This document shows positions 46,144-53,781 of a DNA stretch of 64,000 bases, piece by piece. The position numbers and the translations under genes were made by a program. Source of the DNA: Methyloversatilis sp. (GTDB lineage Bacteria; Pseudomonadota; Gammaproteobacteria; Burkholderiales; Rhodocyclaceae). Positions within the stretch are counted from its first letter, which is position 1. Each line of letters starts with the position of its first letter. The notes beneath the pieces are model-generated. The model was not told where the DNA came from. It saw nothing but the letters and a program-made list of their open reading frames with translations, and did not search any database. The stretch spans positions 1 to 64,000 of the forward strand of contig JAEUNO010000015.1 in NCBI GenBank assembly GCA_016791045.1, in the 5' to 3' direction.

Positions 46144-47613
46144 TCAGTCGCCTGCAGGCAGCGGCAGACTGAGCGACAGCTGCGTGCCGCGTCCCGGTGC
46201 GGGGCCGATGCGGAAACTCCCGCCTAGCGCGTCGGCGCGGTATTTCATGCCGAGCAGGCCGTGCGACCCGGTCTTGCCGCGCGATCCGGCGGCGATGCCG
46301 ACACCATCATCAACGATTTCCAGTGCGATCTTCCCGTCCGCGACCGACAAGGTGATCGTCACGCGACTCGCCTGCGCGTGCTTGCGGATATTGGTGAGCG
46401 CCTCCTGCACGACACGGTAGATCGCGATCCCGCGGTCGCGGTCGAGCTCGAGCGCGTCCGGCAGCTGCAGCACCAGTTCGAAGGGCGCCGATGCGCGGGT
46501 TTCGTCGGCCAGCGCCTCGAGTGCCGGCAGCAGGCCCAGATGCGTCAGCACGGTCGGTACCAGACCTTCGATGACGCGCCGCTTGATCTGCACGCCCTGC
46601 TCCAGGATGTCGCATACGCGGGCCAGTGAATCGACGTCCGGACTGCCCTGCTTGCGCGCGCGGCGCAGCAGCATCGATGCCTCCATCCGGCTGGCCGTCA
46701 GGATGGAGCCCAGTTCATCGTGCAGTTCGCGCGCCAGCGACGACTTCTGCCGCTCGGCTTCGGTCTGCAGGTGACTCGCCAGCTCCGACAGCTCCTCGGT
46801 GCGCACGCGCACCAGCGCATCGAGTTCGTCGCGCGCCTCGCGCAGCCGGTTCGCCGTGGCCAGTTCGACCTGACTGCGCATCGAATAGGCGCGCAGCAGC
46901 AGGATGAGCAACAGTACGCCGATCGCGACGACCGCGATGGCCACGCTGCGCTGATGTTCGATCTCCTCGCCGAGCAGCGCCATCTGCTCTTCCAGATAGG
47001 CGCGTTCGGTCTTCACCAGCGGTTCCAGCGCATCGCGAAGCGGCTCCTGAGCGACCACCGGCGGCAGGAACACATCCATCACCTCGACCGGACTCGCATC
47101 GGCCGGCAGCGCGCGCAATCGCTTCAGTTCTTCGGCTTCGGCGACGCTGACGCTACGCACCAGGGCGATGCGTTCCGGATCGATCTGACGGCGCATCGCC
47201 CAGCCCACCACCTCGTCGGCCGCGCTGGCGAGGCGCTGCGCCGCGATCAGGTGCTGCTGCAGATGATCGACCGAGGGCTCTTCTATATAGCGGGCTTCCG
47301 TCATCGTGACCTGGGCGTTGTCGAACACCAGGTCATTCAGTGCCGCGAGTGAAAGACGCGAGGCGTCGATTTCCTCGCGCGCACGCTGCATCGACTGGAA
47401 GGTGGTTTCGGAAATGACCGTAAAGGCGATGCCCACCGCGACGACCAACAGGGCGCCCCAGCGGAAGCGCGCCAGCCGCATCAGTACGCTGTCGGTCAGC
47501 CGCTCGGCACCGCCGGTCGCCGACTCCGCCTTGCGTGCCGCCCGCGACAGACCTTCGGTGATGACGCGGCGACGCTCGGCGCCTGTTGTCGTACGGCGCT
47601 CGGCGTCAGACAT
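46144..47613 (-). CDS. NarX-like sensor histidine kinase
   Basis: 489 residues. Two membrane helices (FRWGALLVVAVGIAFTVISE near 50 and VAIAVVAIGVLLLILLLRAY near 225) bracket a periplasmic sensor of about 150 residues. The cytoplasmic part has the HisKA_3 phospho-His in SSLARELHDELGSILTAS and a HATPase region (VVQEALTNIRKHAQASRVTI, EIVDDGVGI). This family phosphorylates LuxR-type regulators. It is divergent from DUF1328 and the LuxR-type regulator at 47937, its probable partner. Start at 47613 has AGGG upstream. Confidence 0.9.
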   Translation of the reverse strand: MSDAERRTTTGAERRRVITEGLSRAARKAESATGGAERLTDSVLMRLARFRWGALLVVAVGIAFTVISETTFQSMQRAREEIDASRLSLAALNDLVFDNAQVTMTEARYIEEPSVDHLQQHLIAAQRLASAADEVVGWAMRRQIDPERIALVRSVSVAEAEELKRLRALPADASPVEVMDVFLPPVVAQEPLRDALEPLVKTERAYLEEQMALLGEEIEHQRSVAIAVVAIGVLLLILLLRAYSMRSQVELATANRLREARDELDALVRVRTEELSELASHLQTEAERQKSSLARELHDELGSILTASRMEASMLLRRARKQGSPDVDSLARVCDILEQGVQIKRRVIEGLVPTVLTHLGLLPALEALADETRASAPFELVLQLPDALELDRDRGIAIYRVVQEALTNIRKHAQASRVTITLSVADGKIALEIVDDGVGIAAGSRGKTGSHGLLGMKYRADALGGSFRIGPAPGRGTQLSLSLPLPAGD

Positions 47614-47735
47614 GTCCGACGCCCTGCCGATAACGCGGACGACAGCTGCCGACAAGGCGACGCTCTATCGTCAACCCATGAGCTCCGACGCAGGCGTCGG
47701 GTACGAAAAGTGATCCATTCACCCAGGAGGCTGCC

Positions 47736-47897
47736 ATGCTGCACTATGCCCTTATCTTTTTCATCGTTGCCCTCATTGCCGCCCTGTTCGGTTTCGGTGG
47801 TATCGCCGCCAGTGCAGCGGGTATAGCAAAAATACTGTTTTTCGTCTTTCTGGCGCTGACGCTGGCATCCTTCGTACTCGGGCTGTTCAGACGCTGA
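47736..47897 (+). CDS. DUF1328 small membrane protein
   Basis: 53 residues, two hydrophobic helices: [20 protein letters not shown] and [26 protein letters not shown] is ideally placed. DUF1328 (YtjA-like) proteins are widespread small membrane proteins, often stress-induced, with no defined biochemical role. Here it lies between a kinase and its regulator, suggesting that this pair controls it. Confidence 0.93.
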   Translation: MLHYALIFFIVALIAALFGFGGIAASAAGIAKILFFVFLALTLASFVLGLFRR

Positions 47898-47936
47898 GCG
47901 TCTGCAGTCTGCGGCACACACTGAAGGAAACCGACC

Positions 47937-48575
47937 ATGAACAAACGACGCATCCTGCTCGCGGACGATCACCAGATCGTCCGCAACGGCCTGCGCCAGC
48001 TCATCAATGGCGAAGCCGACCTCGAAGTCTGCGCGGAAGCGGCGACGAGCGCGGAAACGCTGACACTGCTGCGCCAGCAGGACTTCGATGTGCTGCTGCT
48101 CGACATTTCGATGCCCGATCGTGACGGCATGGACACGCTGCGCCTGCTGCGTACCCATCGCGCCGACCTGCCGGTACTCATCATCAGCGCCTATGCGGAA
48201 GAACAATACGCGCTGAACATGCTGCGCGCCGGCGCCAACGGCTACATCCGCAAGGATGCTGACGTCGAGGACATCCTGACCGCCATCCGCACGGTACTCC
48301 GCGGCCGGCGCTACGTCAGCGATGTGGTGGCCGACCTTCTGACGCAGCGGCTCAATGGCGACAACGACGCGCCGGCGCACCAGCAGTTGTCGGAGCGCGA
48401 GTTCCAGGTGCTGCACAAACTGGCCACCGGCAAGTCGGTCACCGAAATCGCCGAAGAGCTGTTCATCAGCGTCAAGAGCGTCAGCACCTATCGCAGCCGC
48501 CTGCTGACCAAACTGAATCTGAAGAGCAATGCGGAACTGACGTACTACGCGCTCAAGAATGGATTGATCGAGTGA
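47937..48575 (+). CDS. LuxR-family response regulator
   Basis: 212 residues. Receiver domain 1-120 with RRILLADDHQIVRNGLRQLI, phospho-Asp in VLLLDISMPDRDG, and Thr/Lys positions VLIISAY and YIRKDA. LuxR HTH from about 150: LSEREFQVLHKLATGKSVTE then ELFISVKSVSTYRSRLLTKL. Partner of the divergent NarX-like kinase. Starts 39 bases after the DUF1328 stop. Confidence 0.93.
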   Translation: MNKRRILLADDHQIVRNGLRQLINGEADLEVCAEAATSAETLTLLRQQDFDVLLLDISMPDRDGMDTLRLLRTHRADLPVLIISAYAEEQYALNMLRAGANGYIRKDADVEDILTAIRTVLRGRRYVSDVVADLLTQRLNGDNDAPAHQQLSEREFQVLHKLATGKSVTEIAEELFISVKSVSTYRSRLLTKLNLKSNAELTYYALKNGLIE

Positions 48576-48605
48576 GGGCGTCTGTCGGCCCCGACCTACA
48601 GTTCA

Positions 48606-48642
48606 CCGGGAGCGTTCATGCGAAACTCGCGCTCCCGGGCTT
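48606..48642 (+). terminator. Possible terminator after the LuxR-type regulator
   Basis: CCGGGAGCG (48606-48614) pairs CGCTCCCGG (48630-48638) with a 15-base loop, followed by only GCTTTG. Weak T-tract, so termination is uncertain. Confidence 0.45.
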
Positions 48643-48666
48643 TGCCCCCTGACGCACGAAACCGCC

Positions 48667-49068
48667 GTGGAATGGCCCCGCTCTCCTTCAGAAGCCGCAC
48701 GGCAGCGCCCGATCCGGGTGCTGCTGGTCGAGGATTCTCCGCTGATCCGCAAGCATCTGGTTGCCCTGCTTGAAGACAGCGAGGGAATCAGCGTAAGCGA
48801 CGAGGTGGACACCGAAGCGGCGGCCACCGCGGCGCTCGACAGCAACACCTTCGATGCGGCGGTGGTTGATCTGCAGCTGCGAGAAGGCAGCGGTTTCGGT
48901 GTGCTGCAGCACCTGCAGCGCCACTGCCCTGACGTGCTCGCGATCGTCCTCACCAACAGCAACACACCCGCCATGCGCGCGCGCAGCCTGGCGCTCGGCG
49001 CTCATCACTTCCTCGACAAGTCGAGCGAGTTCGACCGCGTGGCCGAACTGCTCGAAGCCCTGCGCTGA
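48667..49068 (+). CDS. Single-domain response regulator
   Basis: 133 residues from a GTG: EWPRSPSEAARQRPIRVLLV then EDSPLIRKHLVALLED. Receiver-domain residues: ED pair, phospho-Asp in AAVVDLQLREGSG, TNSNT and LDKSSEF (Lys). No output domain, so it acts by protein contact or as a phosphate sink. Follows the LuxR-type regulator by 91 bases and faces the end of the TonB receptor gene. Confidence 0.85.
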   Translation: MEWPRSPSEAARQRPIRVLLVEDSPLIRKHLVALLEDSEGISVSDEVDTEAAATAALDSNTFDAAVVDLQLREGSGFGVLQHLQRHCPDVLAIVLTNSNTPAMRARSLALGAHHFLDKSSEFDRVAELLEALR

Positions 49069-49075
49069 CTGTCGG

Positions 49076-51091
49076 TCAGAAGTCGAGCCTTGCGCGCAGC
49101 CACGCCAGCCGCCCCGGCTCGTTCACCCTCTCGGTGAGCACCAGCCCGGCCGGCTGAAAGCCGCCTGTCCGGCTGATGTGTTCGGCGTAGGCGCGGTCGA
49201 ACAGGTTGTCGACACCGGCGCTCAGCACGATTCCCTGCATTGCCTGCCAGCTCAGCATCACGCGCACCGTGGCGAAGCCCGGCGTCTCGCCGAGGTCGGT
49301 ACCGAGCGCATTGCCGAAGCCCACATGAACGCGGTCCTGCCGCTGCACCAGCCGTACACCGCCGCTCACGCTGAACGTGGGGCGCAGGTACTCGAGTCCG
49401 AGCCGCATCTCCGCCGGCGAGGTCTGGGCGAGCGGAACGTCCTGCGTGAGGTTATCGGCCCGCGTCCAGGCCACGGAACCCACCGCGTGCAGATCGCCGA
49501 CGACGCGCAGTCGGGCGTCCAGCTCGGCACCCACGCGACGCGCGTCCACATTGCGGGCGGTGATGCCCTGTTCGGCGAGGATGAAATCGCCGATCCGGCT
49601 GTGGAAGACATTCACGGCGACATGTGTGTCGCCGGCGCGCCAGTTCAGCCCGGCGTTGATTTCGCGGTTGGTTTCGGCGTCGATGTGGAAGGCGGCGAAG
49701 CTTGCCCGCTCCAGATTGGAGGCGGCGCGCTGTGCGACACCGAAGGCGATGAAACCGTCGAGCGACGGATCGATCTGCCACTGCAGCCGAACGAAGCCGG
49801 AGCGCAGCGTTTCGGTACGTTCCTCGCCACTGCCCGGCAAAAGCTGGGTGCCGAGGAAGTTGCGCAACTCACCTGCCTGAGTATGAAGGCGATCGACGCG
49901 CAGGCCGGCGCGCAGTGTGACGGTGTCGCGACGATGGGTCATTTCGGCGAACGCACCCTGCGCGCGCGCGTCGAGGCGGTAGAACGAAGTCAGCGACGCG
50001 GTCGACAGCGGACAGTTGTCGGTACCGGTGAAACAGGTACGCGTGGTGCGGAAGTTGTCGCCTTCATGCGCGTCGTCGCGCACATCGGCGCCGGCGAGCA
50101 CATCGGTGGCCGCATCGAGGTCGAAACGTGCACTCAGGCGGGCGGTGCGGCCGGTGTAGTCCTGGCGCATCAGCAGCGTGGGGAACTGGTCCAGAAAGCC
50201 GGGCACCAGTTCGACCGGCTTGATCGGGCGATAGGTGTAATCGTCCATCAGGTGATTCACGTGCTGCCAGCGCAGCGAGAACTCCAGCGCCGACAGCGTG
50301 CGGCCGGGTCTGCGATGGGTGAGTTTCGCGCCCCACACCGAGCGCCTGAAGCGCGTGCCGTCCATGTGGAAGGCCGGAAAACCGGCGATCGCGTCGCCAT
50401 TCTCGATATCGACTTCCACGTCAGTGTCCGGGCCGAGCCGCGCACCGGCGGCAAGCGTTGTCGAATGCCTCGAGTAGAAGGACTGGAAGCGGCGTCCCGC
50501 GCCATCGCGGTAATCATCGGAATCGTTGCGTACGGCACCGGCCCGCAGCCAGAACTGCTCGTCCGACCAGCTGTATTCAGCCGACAGGTCAAGCCGGTCG
50601 AACCCGCTGCGACCGACGGCCGCCCTCAGCCGGCTGCCCTGCCCCGGCTCCGGCGGCAGGCGCTGCACGCGTACCTGACCGGACAGCGCCGGACCGAACT
50701 GCACGGTATTCGGTCCCTTGACCACGGTCAGCACGTCATAGCTGTCGGGCTGCAGGTAGGAGGTGGCCGGGTCCATGCCGTGATTGCAGGCGGCATCGGC
50801 GACGGCGTCGTTCACGACGATGGGCAGGCGCGCGCCGCCGAGCCCGCGCAGGAAGGCGCTGCCGGCCGTGCCGCCGACCCGGCTGATGTTGAAGCCGGTG
50901 ATGTCACGCAGCAGCTCCGACGCATCGCTGTGCGAACGCGGCACTTCACGCAGGTCGACCACGGTGTCGGGCGCGCCATCGTTGCGCGTGGCGGTGATGC
51001 TGACCGTCGGCGCGACCGTCTCTGCGGCGGCAGCGGTCGACCACAGCAGCAGGCACAGGCCGCGCGCCCGCAGGGAAAGCTTGGATGTCAT
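49076..51091 (-). CDS. TonB-dependent copper receptor-like protein
   Basis: 671 residues, signal peptide ending AAAAE. The plug carries features of the copper receptor family (OprC/NosA): RGLGGARLPIVVNDAVADAA, CNHGMDPATSYLQPDSYDVL and TVVKGPNTVQFGP. The C-terminal barrel ends with Phe (LRARLDF). Imports copper or a copper complex across the outer membrane with TonB energy; specificity is inferred from family. Last gene of the minus-strand locus that begins at 56344. Confidence 0.9.
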   Translation of the reverse strand: MTSKLSLRARGLCLLLWSTAAAAETVAPTVSITATRNDGAPDTVVDLREVPRSHSDASELLRDITGFNISRVGGTAGSAFLRGLGGARLPIVVNDAVADAACNHGMDPATSYLQPDSYDVLTVVKGPNTVQFGPALSGQVRVQRLPPEPGQGSRLRAAVGRSGFDRLDLSAEYSWSDEQFWLRAGAVRNDSDDYRDGAGRRFQSFYSRHSTTLAAGARLGPDTDVEVDIENGDAIAGFPAFHMDGTRFRRSVWGAKLTHRRPGRTLSALEFSLRWQHVNHLMDDYTYRPIKPVELVPGFLDQFPTLLMRQDYTGRTARLSARFDLDAATDVLAGADVRDDAHEGDNFRTTRTCFTGTDNCPLSTASLTSFYRLDARAQGAFAEMTHRRDTVTLRAGLRVDRLHTQAGELRNFLGTQLLPGSGEERTETLRSGFVRLQWQIDPSLDGFIAFGVAQRAASNLERASFAAFHIDAETNREINAGLNWRAGDTHVAVNVFHSRIGDFILAEQGITARNVDARRVGAELDARLRVVGDLHAVGSVAWTRADNLTQDVPLAQTSPAEMRLGLEYLRPTFSVSGGVRLVQRQDRVHVGFGNALGTDLGETPGFATVRVMLSWQAMQGIVLSAGVDNLFDRAYAEHISRTGGFQPAGLVLTERVNEPGRLAWLRARLDF

Positions 51092-51099
51092 CGATATGG

Positions 51100-51139
51100 G
51101 CCGCTCTCCGGCACGTCGAATGACGCTTCGGAGAGCGGC
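51100..51139 (-). other. Intergenic hairpin, 11-bp arms
   Basis: GCCGCTCTCCG (51100-51110) and CGGAGAGCGGC (51129-51139) form a perfect stem with an 18-base loop between the PEP-CTERM gene and the copper receptor gene. There is no T-tract. It may adjust expression of the receptor relative to the upstream genes through mRNA stability or pausing. Confidence 0.7.
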
Positions 51140-51145
51140 TTCCTA

Positions 51146-51814
51146 TCAGCTGCGTCGGGCCGCGCGGCGCGCCGCGAAAGCCGTCAGGCCGAGACCACCC
51201 AGCAGCAGCGCCCAGGTCTGGGGTTCCGGTACCGGCGGGAGGCTCACTTCGTGCTCGAACGCCACGGCGACGCGGATCCGGTCACGGAACGGATCACCCA
51301 TGCCGGGCATCGCGACGTGGTGATACATCGACCCGTTCAGGTTCAGCCAGAGGCTGTTTTCGTCATGCGAAAAATGCAGCGACGGTTCGAAGCCCTCGAT
51401 CAGATTGCCGCTCTGGCCGCTGACGTAGCCGGTATTGCTGATCGATGCGGATTCGATCGGTTCGAGCACGTTGGCAGCGTCGAACACCCGGAAACCGATG
51501 AATTCGGGCGAACCGAAATTCATGAAATCGATGCTGCCGGTGTAGGTGAATGCCATTCCGCTGTCGAAGATGTCCACGCTCCACGAAGACGTACCGGCTG
51601 AATTGAGGCTGATCTTCGGTATTTCGACGGCATCGCTGACGCTGACCACGAAGGTCTGCAGCGCCTGGAAGCCCGCACCCAGTCCGAGGTCGAGACCGTA
51701 CTGGACGGTGACGGCATGGTCTTCGAAACTGGCGTGCGCACGCGCGGCCGAGGGCGCGAGTGCAGCGGCTGCTGCGATGCCGGCGACGAAACTGCGTGAA
51801 AGTGCATTTCTCAT
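51146..51814 (-). CDS. PEP-CTERM protein of the copper-like locus (mature N-terminal His)
   Basis: 222 residues. Signal peptide MRNALSRSFVAGIAAAAALA ... SAARA is followed by HASFEDHAVTVQYG, so cleavage would leave an N-terminal His with another His at position 7. Exosortase signal at the end: VPEPQTWALLLGGLGLTAFA plus ARRAARRS. The middle region has LHFSHDENSLW and GSMYHHVAMPGMG, also His-rich. AAGGA precedes the ATG. A metal-binding surface protein is inferred from sequence and context. Confidence 0.82.
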   Translation of the reverse strand: MRNALSRSFVAGIAAAAALAPSAARAHASFEDHAVTVQYGLDLGLGAGFQALQTFVVSVSDAVEIPKISLNSAGTSSWSVDIFDSGMAFTYTGSIDFMNFGSPEFIGFRVFDAANVLEPIESASISNTGYVSGQSGNLIEGFEPSLHFSHDENSLWLNLNGSMYHHVAMPGMGDPFRDRIRVAVAFEHEVSLPPVPEPQTWALLLGGLGLTAFAARRAARRS

Positions 51815-51845
51815 GATGGGTATTCCTTTCGTTCGAATGTGTGAG

Positions 51846-51868
51846 GCGGATCGGGCAGCCCGATCCGC
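51846..51868 (-). other. Intergenic hairpin, 10-bp arms
   Basis: GCGGATCGGG-CAG-CCCGATCCGC is a perfect stem with a 3-base loop between the two PEP-CTERM genes. No T-tract on either strand. A likely transcript-stabilising or processing structure. Confidence 0.75.
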
Positions 51869-51895
51869 GTGCTTGAGCCGGCAGTGCGAATCCAC

Positions 51896-52753
51896 TCAGA
51901 TCAGCGCGGCGCGGCGGCGCGCGATCAGCCCGATCAGGCCGAGGCCGGCGAGCATCAGCGCCCAGCCTTCGGGCTCGGGCACGGCGGTGACCGACAGCGC
52001 CGCAGAAAAGCCGCGCTGCGCCGTGCCGGCATCGAAATCGACGTACGGGCTGGCGTAGCGCGCGCCACCCACGATCAGGCTGTAGCTGCCGGCGGCCAGC
52101 GTGAAGCGGGCCGAGACGGTGCCGTCCGCGCTGCCGTCGCCGGTGATGTCGATCACCTTGTCACCGTTGACGTCGACGCCGGCGCCATCCACGGCCTGAC
52201 CGATGTAGGCCAGCCGGGCCGACGCCCAGCCGGACGCGCCCACTTCGGCCAGCTTGTTGCCGAGCCAGAAATCGCCGCTGGCGTTGAAGGCGCCCTCTCG
52301 CGTCCCGTTGATGCCGGCGCCGAGGTAGTTCGGATTCAGCGTGGGCAGGAAGCCCGGGTGATGGGCGAGGTAGTCCGGATGGTCGCCGCCTTCAAAGGCC
52401 GCTGCCGGTGCCAGTCCGCTGTACAGCGAAAAGCCCGGGATCAGGTCACCGAGGGCGGTCAGCGTGGTGCCGCCACTGAGGTAGTCGAAGCTCGCGGCGC
52501 TGACCGTCAGCGTGACGACCGATGCTTCGGTCAGCGTGAACTTTGCCCAGCGCAGGCGGTGGCTGTCACCCCAGTCGGCGTCGGCGCCATCGGCCCAGCC
52601 AAAATCGGACGTGACGCGCTGGTTCGACAGCGTCCAGGTATTGCCCGTCTGCACGCCATTGGCGAGGAAGTCACGCGTGCTGTAGCTGACATGGGCGAAG
52701 GCGGAAGCGGAAAACAGGCCGGCGAGCGCGGCCACGATGATTCTGTTCTTCAT
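51896..52753 (-). CDS. PEP-CTERM protein of the copper-like locus (mature N-terminal His)
   Basis: 285 residues. Signal peptide MKNRIIVAALAGLFSASAFA then HVSYSTRDFLANG, again giving an N-terminal His after cleavage. Beta-rich body with GGDHPDYLAHHPGFLPTLNP (His cluster), and C-terminal VPEPEGWALMLAGLGLIGLI plus RRR. AAGGAGAG precedes the ATG. Role unknown; a surface metal binder is inferred from context. Confidence 0.83.
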   Translation of the reverse strand: MKNRIIVAALAGLFSASAFAHVSYSTRDFLANGVQTGNTWTLSNQRVTSDFGWADGADADWGDSHRLRWAKFTLTEASVVTLTVSAASFDYLSGGTTLTALGDLIPGFSLYSGLAPAAAFEGGDHPDYLAHHPGFLPTLNPNYLGAGINGTREGAFNASGDFWLGNKLAEVGASGWASARLAYIGQAVDGAGVDVNGDKVIDITGDGSADGTVSARFTLAAGSYSLIVGGARYASPYVDFDAGTAQRGFSAALSVTAVPEPEGWALMLAGLGLIGLIARRRAALI

Positions 52754-52876
52754 GAAAAGTACTCTCCTTGATACGTGCAGGTGCGCTGCGCAGTGCTGGC
52801 TTCAGCGCACGGAAGCGCACGACATCCATCCTCAGGCAGTAGCCGGAGGTCGGCGCCGGACGATTTGGCAGGTGAA

Positions 52877-53251
52877 TCAGGAGAGCGGTGGTGGCGCGCG
52901 CGGCTGCCAGTGCGCACCGGTTTCTATCGGATGCCCGGTATCGATGGCGCGCACGATCGGCGCGTCGGACTGACCGGACTCGGTGAGCGGAAAGGGCAGC
53001 GGCGGGGGCGACAGCGCGCCGGCCGGGACGCACAGCGCGCAATGCTGTCCGTGCGACACCGTGTTGCCCGGGCCGCCACGGATGTCGCCGGCGCCCGCTG
53101 TCGACACGCTGCAGATTTCGTCGAATGGCGTGGCGACGCGAACGGCGCCACCCAGCGACGCCATGACGAACTGCAGGACGAACGCGCACAGCAGCACCCA
53201 CGCCAGCTTGAGCCGGCGTGCGGTACGGGGTGGGCGCACGTATCGGCTCAC
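52877..53251 (-). CDS. DUF2946-family protein
   Basis: 124 residues from a GTG four bases after the YcnI-like stop. Membrane or signal segment LKLAWVLLCAFVLQFVMASL, then EICSVSTAGAG and HGQHCALC. This EIC...HCxxC Cys/His pattern, shared with the DUF2946 protein at 55982, is a likely metal site. DUF2946 genes often neighbour copper genes. Pro-rich C-terminus. Confidence 0.8.
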   Translation of the reverse strand: MSRYVRPPRTARRLKLAWVLLCAFVLQFVMASLGGAVRVATPFDEICSVSTAGAGDIRGGPGNTVSHGQHCALCVPAGALSPPPLPFPLTESGQSDAPIVRAIDTGHPIETGAHWQPRAPPPLS

Positions 53252-53255
53252 GGGT

Positions 53256-53780
53256 TCAATGATGCGGCCGGGATTCCGCCGGCAGCAGATCGAGAACGGC
53301 CGCCGGCATCTTCACATCACGCATGCCCTGGCCTTCGGCGGGAATCTGCGACCAGTCGTTCGCGCCCTGCTCGCACTGCTGCATCACCTTGAACCAGCGC
53401 CGTCCGGGCGCATCCGGCAGCTTCATCATCAACGCGAACTCGTCGTAGTGCGCATCAGACAGCGGGCCGCCGCTCCAGCTGACCTCGACCACCGCTTCGC
53501 CGACCGGCTTGCCGTGATGCATCAGCGGCTGCGCCAGCTTTTCGGTGCGCACGGTGACGGTCCAACCCGGCTTCACCATGGGTTTCACGCTGGCCATCGG
53601 CTCGGGCAGACGTATCGTGATGGCGGTGGTCGGCGAGCCTTCGCAGCCGTGGCCGACGCGGAAGGTGCCCTTGTAGTAGCTGCCGGCCGGCGCCGTCTGC
53701 TGCTCAAGCACGACATGCGCCGCGCTCACGACCGGCAGACCGAGCAGCGCGAATGCCAGGCCGTTCAGATATCGATTCAT
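53256..53780 (-). CDS. YcnI-like (DUF1775) copper-binding protein
   Basis: 174 residues. Signal peptide MNRYLNGLAFALLGLPVVSA (cleaved before HVVLEQ), so the mature protein begins with His. PAGSYYKGTFRVGHGCEGSP and PGWTVTVRT are DUF1775 features. In YcnI of Bacillus, copper(II) is held in a monohistidine brace using the N-terminal His; the same His is predicted here. Starts one base after the upstream TonB receptor stop. Confidence 0.88.
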   Translation of the reverse strand: MNRYLNGLAFALLGLPVVSAAHVVLEQQTAPAGSYYKGTFRVGHGCEGSPTTAITIRLPEPMASVKPMVKPGWTVTVRTEKLAQPLMHHGKPVGEAVVEVSWSGGPLSDAHYDEFALMMKLPDAPGRRWFKVMQQCEQGANDWSQIPAEGQGMRDVKMPAAVLDLLPAESRPHH

Positions 53781-53781
53781 G

